DNA of 64,000 nt from G963556115 sp963667375 (GCA_963667375.1 OY763323.1:2666001-2730000), one strand, 5' to 3'. Positions 17,761 through 26,880 are shown, counted from the first letter of the stretch. The notes: generated by a model not told the origin, from the letters alone. Program-made: numbers and translations.

Positions 17761-19362
17761 TTGGATGGTAAATTTGTAGTTATAAGTGGCAGAAATAAGG
17801 GAGAAATTTTTGATATTGCTCCCGGTAAACCTCTGATTGTCGGAAGAGATGCCAGCAGTGATTTCTGTCTTAATGGAAAGATGATTTCCCGTAAGCATTT
17901 TTCCATTTATCAGAACGCCAACAGATTTTTGCTTAGTGACCTGGGATCAAGAAACGGGGTATATGTTAACGGGGAAAAATCTGTCAAGCATCTTTTGGAA
18001 GATGGTGATATTATTCAGCTGGGGCAGGTCAAAATAAAGTTCTGTTTGGAATCAGGCCTTTCGGATCTTTCAGAAGATGATAATGCTGAACTCTGTTCTG
18101 ATACCGGGAAATCCACAGCTATCTACCGTCAGAAATTCAATGTAAATAATTTTTCTGCATTTGTGAATGATGGCGGGATTTCAGATGGTGACTTAGAACA
18201 TTCCCGGCTTATGAGTATCTGTAACTTTTCCAGTAAACTCTTTTCAACAAAATCAATAAAAGCCTTGCTGGGGACGGCATTGGAAGCGGCTGTAGAATTG
18301 ACCGGTGCTGAACGGGCTTCTGCTTTGCTGCTTGATCCTAAAACTTCTGAGCCGCAGTCGGTTGTAACCCGTTTTGCCGGAAGTGAGTTCAGCGGGCAGT
18401 TTCCAATCAGTAAGACGATTGTAATGGAGACCGTGAGAACTCTGGAGTCGGTAATAACCGGGAATGCTTCGGCTGACGAGCGCTTCTCAAATGGTGATTC
18501 GGTTGCGATAAGTAATATTTCAAGTGTAATGTGTGTGCCGATGATAACTCTTGACAGCAGGGTTCTTGGTGCGATTTATGTGGATAATTCCACCGGGCTT
18601 GAAGCCTTTGACAAGATGCATCTGGCTTTACTCGCAGCAATTGCGCATCAGGCAGCGGTTGCCGTTGAGCGTACCAGTCTGTTTGATGATATCGAACGTC
18701 TTTTTATCGGGGCGATTCACACTCTTACCGCCAGTATAGAGGCGAAGGATTATTATACCTGCGGTCATTCTGAGCGGGTGACCTGCTATAGTCTGCTGAT
18801 CGCTGATGAAATGGGGCTGGATAGTCATACCAGAGATGTTGTTGAGTTTTCCGGAATTATGCATGATGTCGGTAAGATAGGTATTCCTGAATCCGTGTTA
18901 TGCAGTACCGGCAGACTTACCCGTGAGGAAATGGAGATCATGCAGAGCCATCCGTTTAAAGGATCTGAAATAATAAAGAACATGCCTGAGATTTCTACTT
19001 TTGTGTCGACTAAAAAAGTGGCGGAGGCGACATTGTTTCATCATGAACGTTACGATGGTACCGGTTATCCGGATGGTCTTAAGGGTGAAGAAATTCCTTT
19101 GGTCTCACGTATCCTGGCAGTAGCTGACACCTTTGATGCCATTACCAGCAACCGTTCATATCGTAAGGGCAGAAATGCGCAAACGGCGTTGAAAATTCTT
19201 AGTGCCTGTTCAGGTATTCAGATTGATCCGGCGGTGTTTAAAGCTTTTGAAGAGGTATATAAAAACGGTAAAATCAATCTGCTGGAGGCGGTCAATGTTC
19301 ATTTTAACATGAATATTAAGCGTTTACGCGAGAATACGGTATTTGATGATATCGAGGCGTAA
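17761..19362 (+). CDS. FHA-GAF-HD-GYP signalling protein
   Basis: 533 residues from a TTG at 17761, with GGGAG 8 bases before it; a TTG 6 bases upstream is also possible, and no ATG fits. Residues 1-90 are a forkhead-associated domain (GRD, SRKHFSI, LGSRNGVYVNG) that binds phosphothreonine. About 150-300 is a GAF domain. About 305-505 is an HD-GYP domain with HDVGKIGIP and HHERYDGTGYP, the motifs of metal-dependent c-di-GMP (or cGAMP) phosphodiesterases. This would couple Ser/Thr kinase output to cyclic-dinucleotide breakdown; the Hanks-type kinase at 2827-4041 is a candidate partner by inference only. Confidence 0.92.
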   Translation: MDGKFVVISGRNKGEIFDIAPGKPLIVGRDASSDFCLNGKMISRKHFSIYQNANRFLLSDLGSRNGVYVNGEKSVKHLLEDGDIIQLGQVKIKFCLESGLSDLSEDDNAELCSDTGKSTAIYRQKFNVNNFSAFVNDGGISDGDLEHSRLMSICNFSSKLFSTKSIKALLGTALEAAVELTGAERASALLLDPKTSEPQSVVTRFAGSEFSGQFPISKTIVMETVRTLESVITGNASADERFSNGDSVAISNISSVMCVPMITLDSRVLGAIYVDNSTGLEAFDKMHLALLAAIAHQAAVAVERTSLFDDIERLFIGAIHTLTASIEAKDYYTCGHSERVTCYSLLIADEMGLDSHTRDVVEFSGIMHDVGKIGIPESVLCSTGRLTREEMEIMQSHPFKGSEIIKNMPEISTFVSTKKVAEATLFHHERYDGTGYPDGLKGEEIPLVSRILAVADTFDAITSNRSYRKGRNAQTALKILSACSGIQIDPAVFKAFEEVYKNGKINLLEAVNVHFNMNIKRLRENTVFDDIEA

Positions 19363-19390
19363 GTGTATTGGTATTATTACTTAATTATTC

Positions 19391-19421
19391 TTGTACTTTT
19401 CCTGACTTTATATATTATAAT
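19391..19421 (+). promoter_or_regulatory. Possible promoter of hom
   Basis: TTGTAC (19391-19396) and a perfect TATAAT (19416-19421), spaced 19 bases, lie upstream of the homoserine dehydrogenase gene. The spacing is longer than ideal. Confidence 0.35.
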
Positions 19422-19498
19422 ATTAATGAGAAAATTATAAATTTAGAAGGTATATGATTATTATGCTTTCAGAATCAGTTTTTGTACGAAAGGGTGGC

Positions 19499-20797
19499 AT
19501 GGAAAGTAAAGTTATCAGAGTAGGGGTGGTAGGCGCCGGGGTAGTTGGTTCTGGTACTATCGAGACCTTGCTTGAGCGTTCTGAGCTTCTGGAAAGAAGA
19601 AGTGGGGTAAAGGTTGAGCTGGCAGCTGTGGCCGAACTTGATACCGAGAGAGCCTTGGCTACCGGCGCGAGCAGAGATATTATTGTAGGTGATTATAAAG
19701 GTGTAACCGAGAATCCGGATATTGATATTGTAGTTGAGCTTGTAGGTGGTGTCGGTATTGCCGAAGCTATTGTGAAAAGTGCCTTGGAAAATTCCAAAGC
19801 GGTAGTCACTGCTAATAAAGCGCTGCTCTCTGAAAAAGGTGAGGGCTTGTTTGCTCTGGCGCGCGAAAAAAATGCTCCTTTGGCCTTTGAAGCGGCAGTT
19901 GGTGGCGGTATTCCTTGTATTCTTGCAATACGCGAAGGCTTAAATTGTAATAATTTTACATCGCTTCTCGGTATTTTAAACGGAACCTGCAATTATATTC
20001 TTACTGAGATGATTGAAAATGGTGTCGAATATGCCGAGTGTCTCAAGGAAGCGCAGGCATTGGGATTTGCGGAAGCTGATCCGACAACCGATGTGGGTGG
20101 TTTTGATACTGGTCATAAATTATCTTTGTTATCGGCTTTGGCATTTGAGACCAATGTTGAGTTTGCAAAAATGCATATTGAGGGAATAGATAAAATTGAT
20201 CTGCGTGATGTTAACTATGCGCAGGAGCATGGTTATACCGTAAAGCTGTTGGCTGTAGCCAGACCGGTCGGTAAAAAGCTTTTCCTCTCGGTTCATCCGG
20301 CACTTTTACCGGTTGAGCACAATCTTGCCGGAGTCCATGGTTCGCTCAATGCTGTTTCGCTGTATGGCGATGTGGTGCAGGAATCTGTGCTCGTAGGGCG
20401 TGGCGCCGGAAAGTTTCCTACTGCCAGTGCGGTTGTGTCTGATATTGTGGCGGTTGCCCGACGACTGAAGTATTCACCGGTTACACCGGGATGGGTACCG
20501 CCAATGGAATCAGCATTTGAGTTGGGAGCGATCGAAGACTATATTACCCGTTATTACCTGCGCTTTACAGTCGCAGATAAACCGGGTGTTATCGCTAAAA
20601 TAGCTACTGAACTGAGTAAGGCCGGGGTAAGTATTGCTTCTGTCAATCAGAAAGAGCAGCATGAGGAGCAAGGTGATGTGGCGGTTATTTTCATTACGCA
20701 TTCGGCGCGTGAAGGTGATATTAAAAAGGCGTTGAAAGCAATAGACGGAAGTGATTCGATAACCGCTGAAACGGTATTGCTGCGTATTGAAGAGTAG
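19499..20797 (+). CDS. hom: Homoserine dehydrogenase
   Basis: 432 residues from the ATG at 19499 (MESKVIRVGVVG), which puts the Rossmann motif GVVGAGVVGSGT at the usual distance from the start; in-frame ATGs at 19454 and 19463 also have partial ribosome sites, so the start is not certain. The catalytic core includes the ANKALL and GILNGTCNYIL motifs and the TDVGGFD-type motif. A C-terminal ACT domain (VADKPGVIAKIATEL) implies feedback control, typically by threonine. It reduces aspartate semialdehyde to homoserine for Thr and Met synthesis. No thrB/thrC neighbours. Confidence 0.95.
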   Translation: MESKVIRVGVVGAGVVGSGTIETLLERSELLERRSGVKVELAAVAELDTERALATGASRDIIVGDYKGVTENPDIDIVVELVGGVGIAEAIVKSALENSKAVVTANKALLSEKGEGLFALAREKNAPLAFEAAVGGGIPCILAIREGLNCNNFTSLLGILNGTCNYILTEMIENGVEYAECLKEAQALGFAEADPTTDVGGFDTGHKLSLLSALAFETNVEFAKMHIEGIDKIDLRDVNYAQEHGYTVKLLAVARPVGKKLFLSVHPALLPVEHNLAGVHGSLNAVSLYGDVVQESVLVGRGAGKFPTASAVVSDIVAVARRLKYSPVTPGWVPPMESAFELGAIEDYITRYYLRFTVADKPGVIAKIATELSKAGVSIASVNQKEQHEEQGDVAVIFITHSAREGDIKKALKAIDGSDSITAETVLLRIEE

Positions 20798-20820
20798 TTA
20801 TTTATAATTCAGTTTTCACT

Positions 20821-20849
20821 GAGGCGGTCATTCCGGGAATGGCCGCCTC
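20821..20849 (+). terminator. Rho-independent terminator of hom
   Basis: GC-rich inverted repeat (arms 20821-20834 and 20836-20849, one G:U pair) followed by TAATATTTTATT, 23 bases after the hom stop. Confidence 0.75.
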
Positions 20850-20920
20850 TAATATTTTATTACATTTGTGCGGTATTGTAACTGGATGCTGTATATTAAT
20901 ATTACATATTTTAAAATTGC

Positions 20921-20949
20921 TTGACAATGAATTTTTTTACAGTTATACT
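20921..20949 (+). promoter_or_regulatory. Strong sigma-70-type promoter of cbiK
   Basis: Consensus TTGACA (20921-20926), a 17-base spacer and TATACT (20944-20949) precede the cbiK start by 59 bases. This is the best -35/-10 match I noticed in the window. Confidence 0.7.
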
Positions 20950-21008
20950 GTTTATTCATGTTGTGTCATTATTAAAAGTTTTATTTATTAGTAATAAGTT
21001 GGGGCATA

Positions 21009-21809
21009 ATGTTTAAACAAGCAATTGTAATTGTCAGCTTTGGTACAAGCCATGATCAGGCATTAAGTACTGGGATTGTCCCGATTGAGCAAGAGGTACG
21101 TGCTCGATTTGGCGGCTGCAAGGTAGCAAGGGCTTTTATTTCCAGCCGGATACGAAATATACTGAATACCAGAGACAATATACATGTTGATTCTCCAGCC
21201 GAAGCGATCGAGAGGTTATTACGCAGTGGTTATTATAATATAATTATTCAGCCTACGCTGGTGATCCCGGGTAAGGAATATGAGGCCTTGGTCAGTGTTG
21301 TCAATGAATATCAGACCATCTCTGATATTGTCAATATTAGAATCGGAACACCGCTTCTACATTCTGAAGTTGATGTCAAAGAGTTTGCGGAATGTGCGAA
21401 AAAATATATTTCAGAACTGGATAGTTCCACTGCTTTTGTGCTTATGGGGCATGGGACAGAGCATTTTGCGAATGCAATTTATCATCGGCTGCTCAATATA
21501 ATTCGAAAAAATTCAAAACAGTTTTTTTTAACTTTAATTGATGGGGAACCAACCTTTGCCGATGTCGTTGAGGAAATTTGTGAATCTGGATTTGACAAAG
21601 CACTCATACGGCCAATGCTTATCACAGCCGGTGAACATGCCCTCGTTGATATGTCTTCAGATTCGGAGAATAGTCTGAAATCACAGTTGTTGCGTGCCGG
21701 GATTGACTGTCAGTGCCAAATGGAAGGTCTGGGGAGTTGTGATGTAGTTCAGAATATAATTATCCGGCATATTGAAGAGCATATTGCCGATGATGTGCTC
21801 ATTGTTTGA
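21009..21809 (+). CDS. cbiK: Sirohydrochlorin cobaltochelatase, CbiK type
   Basis: 266 residues, the length of anaerobic CbiK/CbiX-long chelatases. The N terminus has the family motif VSFGTSHDQAL; the two metal-handling histidines lie in LMGHGTEHFAN and ITAGEHALVDM. It inserts Co2+ (possibly also Fe or Ni) into sirohydrochlorin in the early-cobalt cobalamin pathway. It is isolated from other cobalamin genes, so a haem- or F430-type role or metal storage is also possible. The lack of a signal peptide argues for a cytoplasmic enzyme. Confidence 0.9.
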   Translation: MFKQAIVIVSFGTSHDQALSTGIVPIEQEVRARFGGCKVARAFISSRIRNILNTRDNIHVDSPAEAIERLLRSGYYNIIIQPTLVIPGKEYEALVSVVNEYQTISDIVNIRIGTPLLHSEVDVKEFAECAKKYISELDSSTAFVLMGHGTEHFANAIYHRLLNIIRKNSKQFFLTLIDGEPTFADVVEEICESGFDKALIRPMLITAGEHALVDMSSDSENSLKSQLLRAGIDCQCQMEGLGSCDVVQNIIIRHIEEHIADDVLIV

Positions 21810-21840
21810 GTAAGTTGTTGTTTTAAGGTATTGATGGTTT

Positions 21841-21886
21841 TTCATATAATTATTCCCGCTGGTATTTGCGGGAATAATTATATGAA
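21841..21886. terminator. Bidirectional terminator between cbiK and lacI-type gene
   Basis: Perfect 19-bp inverted repeat (21841-21859 with 21868-21886), 8-base loop, A/T-rich outer and G/C-rich inner stem, between convergent stops at 21809 and 21904. Confidence 0.8.
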
Positions 21887-21903
21887 TTCAAATTTTAAAG
21901 ATG

Positions 21904-22938
21904 TCAGCTGGTGATGTCTGCGACACTGCCACGGCTGACAAGTTCGGAGCGGATGTGAAGCATTATTCTTTCCGGCATTTGTTTTTCAATACGGTCGATA
22001 AGCCTTGACATCGCAAGTCTGCCCATACGTTCTTTCTGAACCTTTACTGTTGTGAGCGGAGGATCGATTATTGAGCTGTATGGCAGATCATCAAATCCGA
22101 TGATTGAGATATCCTCCGGTATTCGATAACCGGATTCCTTGAGTCCACTACAGGCTCCTATCGCCAGCACATCGTTGGCCGCGACATAGGCGGTAGGCAG
22201 TTTTTTCTCATTCTTAAGAAATTCCTGCATATCATTTTTGGCTTCCTCAATAGTTGGTGTAAGTTCACAGTAATACTGTTTGTTAAAGGTTAGTCCATTC
22301 TTTTTGAGTGCCAGTTTCATGCCTTCAAAGCGTTCTTCAAAATTGTTGAGCCAGAATGAACTGTTAATAAAGCCAATTTCCGTATGACCGTTATCAATAA
22401 GCTGCTGGGTGGCTTTCATCGTCGCACTTACATTATCAAGCGCAATTGAGTCTATATGCTCTGAGGTATGGCGGTCAAGCAGTACTATTGGAAGGTCTTT
22501 TGAGTAGTCAGCAAGTTTACTGAGGTCTTCATCGCTCATTTCGGTACCCAAAATGAGCATTCCATTTATACTGCCATCATTCAATGATTCTATTATCGGC
22601 TGAATATCATCAACCGCACTGTCATTTATGTATGATATGCTCATACTGAAGTTGTGTTCACTCGCCTGCGTTCCTAACCCCTTGATAACATTGGACAAAA
22701 ATTGACTGTCTTCGATCACATCGTCCGATGTACGTTTAAAAACCAGAAAACATATATTCTTTGCTTCTGATGAAGGAATATTGATTGCAGGGAATTTTTG
22801 AGGATTGAAGTCACTTTCAGCGATTGCATCTAAAATCCGCTGTCTGGTATTACTGCTGACACCTGGTTTATTGTTTAAAACCAGGGAGACAGTAGCCGCA
22901 GATAATCCTAACTGCTTTGCTATATCTTTTGCACGCAT
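21904..22938 (-). CDS. LacI-family transcriptional regulator
   Basis: 344 residues. The N-terminal helix-turn-helix begins MRAKDIAKQLGLSAATVSLV, with the hinge helix about 46-60; the rest is a periplasmic-binding-protein-like sensor domain (about 65-340) ending in the usual GFDDLPYSS and LTTVKV segments. It lies downstream of the FGGY kinase and transketolase genes on the same strand (260-base gap), so it is the prime candidate to control that locus. A TTGCAAAATAAT element sits 36 bases upstream of its start (22974-22985). Confidence 0.92.
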   Translation of the reverse strand: MRAKDIAKQLGLSAATVSLVLNNKPGVSSNTRQRILDAIAESDFNPQKFPAINIPSSEAKNICFLVFKRTSDDVIEDSQFLSNVIKGLGTQASEHNFSMSISYINDSAVDDIQPIIESLNDGSINGMLILGTEMSDEDLSKLADYSKDLPIVLLDRHTSEHIDSIALDNVSATMKATQQLIDNGHTEIGFINSSFWLNNFEERFEGMKLALKKNGLTFNKQYYCELTPTIEEAKNDMQEFLKNEKKLPTAYVAANDVLAIGACSGLKESGYRIPEDISIIGFDDLPYSSIIDPPLTTVKVQKERMGRLAMSRLIDRIEKQMPERIMLHIRSELVSRGSVADITS

Positions 22939-23148
22939 TTCTGTTTTCCCTGTTACGGTTGCTCTTGATTCAGTTGCAAAATAATACGGTTATGTGTTTA
23001 TTCTTACCGCAGTTTATTTTGCTTCTGATTATATATAAAAACTCAAATCAATGAAACTATAATTGATTATTTTATCTCCGGCGCTACAAAATTGTGTAAA
23101 AATTTTTGCAATTGTTATTTCTAATGTAAAGTATTTTCAGGTAGTAAT

Positions 23149-23189
23149 GTCTGTATGCAGTTAATAAAAACAGATTACCGCATACAGAC
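23149..23189 (-). terminator. Hairpin downstream of the FGGY kinase reading frame
   Basis: Perfect 10-bp inverted repeat (23149-23158 with 23180-23189) with a 21-base loop. It begins 9 bases past the TAA at 23199, not near the in-frame TGA at 23331, so it marks the ancestral gene end. Confidence 0.5.
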
Positions 23190-23198
23190 GAATCGCTA

Positions 23199-23330
23199 TT
23201 AATTTACTACTTTGCCTACAGCTTTTTTCCAGCCAGTATAGAGTTCTTCACGTTGAAGTTCAGGCATTTTAGCGGTAAAGGTGTTCTTTGAAGCAATGAG
23301 CTGCTCAAATTCATTACGACTTTTCCACAG
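23199..23330 (-). other. Detached C-terminal coding remnant of the FGGY kinase
   Basis: Directly after the TGA at 23331-23333 the same frame continues for 43 codons to a TAA at 23199-23201. It opens LWKSRNEFE, the usual continuation of glycerol-kinase-type proteins, and ends GWKKAVGKVVN. At the TGA position the family normally has Gly in the pattern AGL-x-x-Gly-x-Trp-Lys, so a single GGA to TGA change is the simplest explanation. The tail shows no further damage. Confidence 0.75.
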
Positions 23331-24677
23331 TCAGGTGGTTAGACCTGCAATAAGTGTAACTCCAAGAGCTGAAAGCTCTTCAATTTTTGCCGGTACTACC
23401 GGTGTTTTAAGAATATCCGCCTGAAACTGCATCAGGAATTTATTCTTGGTTGGTCCGCCATCGGTTCTCAGATTCGCCAGAGGAAGACCTGATTTCTCAG
23501 TCATTAAATTTACTACATCCGCAATCTGGTACGCGATTGCCTCCAAACCGGCTCTGACAATATGGTTCCTGGTTGTGCTGAAACTCATGCCGCTGATCAC
23601 AGCCCGGGCGTTATTGTTCCAATGGGGAGCGGATAAACCGCTGAAGGCTGGTACAAGGTAAACGCCTTCGGTACTGTCAATAGCAATTGACATGTTTTCT
23701 GCTTCAGCAGGATTACTCAGAAGCTGTAAATTATCCACCAGCCATTTAATGGTAGCTCCGGTACTGTTGATATTCCCTTCTAGTACATAGATCACCTCTG
23801 AACTCAGTCCCCATCCTATTGAGGTTACCAGACCATCAACATCCGGTATGGTATCGGTTCCGGCATTCATCATAATAGATGAACCAGTACCATATGTGGC
23901 TTTCGCCATACCGGGCTTATAGCAGAGCTGTGCAAATAAAGCTGCATGTGAGTCACCGAGAATACCGATTATCGGCAGTTTCTTGGCGGCAATACCATTT
24001 ATGTCTGTTTCGGCCCAGATAGTGTCAGAGGGCTTAATCTCTGCAAGCATTGACTGAGGTATCGTGAATAGTTCACAGACTTCCGGATCCCAGTCAAGAG
24101 TTTTGAGATTTAGTAGTGACATGCGGGACGCATTGGACATATCCGTTGCATGCACCTTGCCTCCGGTCAGTTTCCAGACAAGCCAGCTGTCAATGGTACC
24201 GGCAAGTAATTCTCCATTCTCGGCTTTTTCACGAGCGCCGGGCACATTATCGAGTATCCACTTAATTTTCGCAGCGGAAAAATATGGCGAGAGTGTGAGT
24301 CCTGTTCGCTCCCGAACAAGTTTCTTGTTCTCTGGGGTCTCAAGCTGTTCGCAAATCTCTGTGGCTCTTGCACACTGCCAAACCAAGGCATTGTATACAG
24401 GTTTAGAGGTCTTGCGATCCCAGACCAGTACCGTTTCCCGCTGGTTTGTTATTGCCATTGCATTAATGGTATCCCAGCTTATCCGGCTGGTATCGATAAG
24501 TTCAGCGACAGCTGCTACCAGATTATTGTAGATCTCTTCAGGATCATGTTCTACCCAGCCTGGTTTGGGGTAGTACTGTTTGTGATCTTTATTTATACGG
24601 GTTGTCACCTGACACTTTTTGTCTATGAGCATGGCTTTGGTTGCCGAGGTGCTCTGATCTATAGCTAAGATATACAT
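23331..24677 (-). CDS. FGGY carbohydrate kinase (glycerol-kinase-like), shortened by in-frame TGA
   Basis: 448 residues to the TGA; 492 codons would be read to the TAA at 23199, close to the 490-500 usual for glycerol kinase. The N-terminal DQSTSATKA phosphate loop, NQRETVLVWD, the GTIDSWLVWKLTGG signature and the GDSHAALF region (GDQQAALF in GlpK) show a GlpK relative, with substrate-site changes suggesting another polyol or ketose. The lost C-terminal segment includes part of the last helix pair of the ATPase domain, so the short form may be impaired. It lies 68 bases after the transketolase C-subunit gene; the expected product is a ketose phosphate for that enzyme. Alternatives: glycerol or xylulose kinase. 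Confidence 0.85.
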   Translation of the reverse strand: MYILAIDQSTSATKAMLIDKKCQVTTRINKDHKQYYPKPGWVEHDPEEIYNNLVAAVAELIDTSRISWDTINAMAITNQRETVLVWDRKTSKPVYNALVWQCARATEICEQLETPENKKLVRERTGLTLSPYFSAAKIKWILDNVPGAREKAENGELLAGTIDSWLVWKLTGGKVHATDMSNASRMSLLNLKTLDWDPEVCELFTIPQSMLAEIKPSDTIWAETDINGIAAKKLPIIGILGDSHAALFAQLCYKPGMAKATYGTGSSIMMNAGTDTIPDVDGLVTSIGWGLSSEVIYVLEGNINSTGATIKWLVDNLQLLSNPAEAENMSIAIDSTEGVYLVPAFSGLSAPHWNNNARAVISGMSFSTTRNHIVRAGLEAIAYQIADVVNLMTEKSGLPLANLRTDGGPTKNKFLMQFQADILKTPVVPAKIEELSALGVTLIAGLTT

Positions 24678-24745
24678 AATTGAGTGGCATTTTCCCTTCT
24701 ATAATATACAGTTAGAACCAATGTGGGCTGAGTTTTCCACCGGTA

Positions 24746-25681
24746 CTACTTTTTGAGTAGATCTTTAGCCTGCGCACAAAGATTTTCTACGGTCAGTCCA
24801 TAATGCTTGAATACCTCTGCAGATTCGCCGGTTACAGTTTGCTCATCAGGGATTCCGAGAATTTTCATCGGTGTCGGATTGTTGACCGCCAGAACTTCTG
24901 CTACGGCACCACCCAGTCCGCCAAACGCATAGTGTTCTTCAATGGTTATGATATGTCCAGTGTCAGACGCTGCTGCAAGAATAGCTTCTGTGTCCAGAGG
25001 TTTTAGGGTATGCATATCCAGAACTCTGGTGGTGATACCATCTTTTGCCAGCTCTGCAGCAGCTTTTTTGGCAATAATTACGGTTTCTCCGCATGCTATA
25101 ATCGTAAGATCCTTACCCTCCTGAATCTTGATTGCCTTGCCGATAGTAAATTCTACTTCCTCTTCATAGACATCCTCAACCGCTCCGCGCCCCATTCTTA
25201 CATAAACTGGTCCTTCAAAATCAACCAGTGCTTTGGTCAGCTGCCTGGTCTGAGTGTTGTCACAGGGGAGGACCACAGTCAGTCCGGCGGTAGCACGCAT
25301 CATGGCGATGTCCTGCAGTGAGTGGTGAGAGGTGCCAAGAGCACCGTAGCTTACGCCGCCACTGATGCCGATCAGTTTTACATTGGTGTTGGCGTAGGCA
25401 AGATCAACCTTTACCTGTTCGAAACTGCGCGCAGAAAGAAAGCAGGCAGGGGCACAGGCAAATGGTTTTAGACCGGCATTGGCCAGACCGGCAGAGACGC
25501 CGACAAGGTTTTGTTCGGCAATACCAATTTCGATAAACTGCTCAGGAAGAGTATCTGCATATTCATTCAGAGTCACTGAACCACGTGAGTCTGTTGCCAG
25601 AACCATAATCTGAGGATTTTCTTTTGCAAGCTCCAGAATTGTCTCAGTGAAGATTTTTCTGCAGGGTTTACTGTTAATCAT
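24746..25681 (-). CDS. Transketolase, C-terminal subunit (split type)
   Basis: 311 residues covering the pyrimidine-binding and C-terminal domains of transketolase, with the EIGIAEQNLVGVSAGLA motif (catalytic Glu for thiamine diphosphate activation). It partners the N-terminal subunit encoded 71 bases upstream on the same strand. Split transketolases act on xylulose 5-phosphate in the pentose phosphate pathway, and specialised versions serve the apulose 4-phosphate and sulfo-sugar routes. The local sugar locus makes a specialised role likely, but the substrate is not readable. Confidence 0.93.
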   Translation of the reverse strand: MINSKPCRKIFTETILELAKENPQIMVLATDSRGSVTLNEYADTLPEQFIEIGIAEQNLVGVSAGLANAGLKPFACAPACFLSARSFEQVKVDLAYANTNVKLIGISGGVSYGALGTSHHSLQDIAMMRATAGLTVVLPCDNTQTRQLTKALVDFEGPVYVRMGRGAVEDVYEEEVEFTIGKAIKIQEGKDLTIIACGETVIIAKKAAAELAKDGITTRVLDMHTLKPLDTEAILAAASDTGHIITIEEHYAFGGLGGAVAEVLAVNNPTPMKILGIPDEQTVTGESAEVFKHYGLTVENLCAQAKDLLKK

Positions 25682-25752
25682 AATTATATTATCCTTGTTA
25701 TTAACTGTGTGAAAAATTAAGTGGTTATAAACCTGAAGATAAGAAACATGAC

Positions 25753-26574
25753 TTAGATGTAGGCTGACTCCAGATCATTGAGTGCGGTTTCGAATTCTTC
25801 ACCTTTTGGAACACCGTGATGCCACTTTGCCTGATTTTCCATGAATGATACACCCTTGCCTTTGGTGGTTCTGGCGATAAGCATTGTCGGTTTTTCTTTA
25901 GTATAATCAACACTGTCCAGGGTTGTACAGAGCGCTTCTATATCATTTCCGGCAACTTCAAGAACATCCCAGCCGAAGCTTTCCCATTTGCTGGCGAGAT
26001 TGTCCAGTGACATCACATCTTCAGTGTTACCGCTGATCTGAAGATAGTTCCGGTCGACAATACCGAGAAGATTACCGAGCTTGTAGTGACTTGCAGCCAT
26101 AGCCGCTTCCCAGATAGAACCTTCAGCCTGTTCACCGTCACCCATTAGAGTAAAGACACGGTTTGGCTTGTGGAGTTTCTTCTGGGCAATGGCCATACCG
26201 ACAGATACTGAGAGGGCGTGACCGAGAGCTCCGGTATTCATCTCAATTCCTGGAACTTTTCTGGTAGGGTGGCCAATGAGCCGTGACTTGTAGGCAGAGA
26301 AGGTCTCAAGTTCTTCTTTTGGAAAGTAACCCATGTCGGCAAGTATGCAGAGATATGGTTCTACCGAATGCCCTTTACTCAGCAGGAAGTAATCACGTTC
26401 CTCCCACTTGGGATTTTTTGGGTCATGTTTCATGGTATTATAGAATAATGAAACCAGAATATCAGTTGAGGATAGTGCGCCGCCGGTATGTCCGGTCTTA
26501 GCGTGACTTATCATCTTGATCAAGCTGATTCTGATATCTGTCGCTTTGTTCTTAAGTTCGGTAATATCTTTCAT
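25753..26574 (-). CDS. Transketolase, N-terminal subunit (split type)
   Basis: 273 residues containing the thiamine-diphosphate/Mg-binding domain: GHTGGALSSTDI, KGHSVEPYLC and GDGEQAEGSIWEAA ending in the VDRN element. It is the first gene of the minus-strand operon with the C-subunit and FGGY kinase. It is divergent from the ribose-type importer operon across a 522-base regulatory region with AT-rich palindromes. Confidence 0.93.
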   Translation of the reverse strand: MKDITELKNKATDIRISLIKMISHAKTGHTGGALSSTDILVSLFYNTMKHDPKNPKWEERDYFLLSKGHSVEPYLCILADMGYFPKEELETFSAYKSRLIGHPTRKVPGIEMNTGALGHALSVSVGMAIAQKKLHKPNRVFTLMGDGEQAEGSIWEAAMAASHYKLGNLLGIVDRNYLQISGNTEDVMSLDNLASKWESFGWDVLEVAGNDIEALCTTLDSVDYTKEKPTMLIARTTKGKGVSFMENQAKWHHGVPKGEEFETALNDLESAYI

Positions 26575-26652
26575 GCCGTTTCCTTTTAAAAAAGTAAATT
26601 AAAAATAGGGATAGTACTATTAATATTTTAATACCTAAATTCTCTTAGTCAA

Positions 26653-26682
26653 TAAATTTATTAAATTAATTTAATAAATTTA
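26653..26682. repeat. Perfect 30-bp all-A/T palindrome (probable operator)
   Basis: Each half is the exact reverse complement of the other, centred between 26667 and 26668, about 90 bases upstream of the transketolase N-subunit start. It contains the AAATTAATTT core repeated twice more in the same region. Confidence 0.6.
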
Positions 26683-26880
26683 AAACTTAGTGTATAAACG
26701 TGTAGAAAAAATGAAATTAATATTTTATATAGCACTGATCGTTGAATTTGAAGGGTAATTACTTACTGTATATATAATGTAAAACGATTATTAGTAAATT
26801 TATCCTTGTTTGTATTAGCATATTATGGTTGTTGTGTTAGGGTGTTACTAAATTAATTTAAATAAAAATTTTAATTTAAT

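Noticed and set aside
23331..23333. TGA in the FGGY kinase as selenocysteine or a reassigned codon
   Set aside because: The family has Gly, not Cys, at this position; no catalytic role is known there. TGA serves as a normal stop for several other genes in the window, so neither recoding to Sec nor a Gly-TGA code fits well.
24064..24531. 155-codon open frame opposite the FGGY kinase
   Set aside because: Antisense shadow, Ser-rich with no family features; the kinase frame has clear motifs across the same bases.
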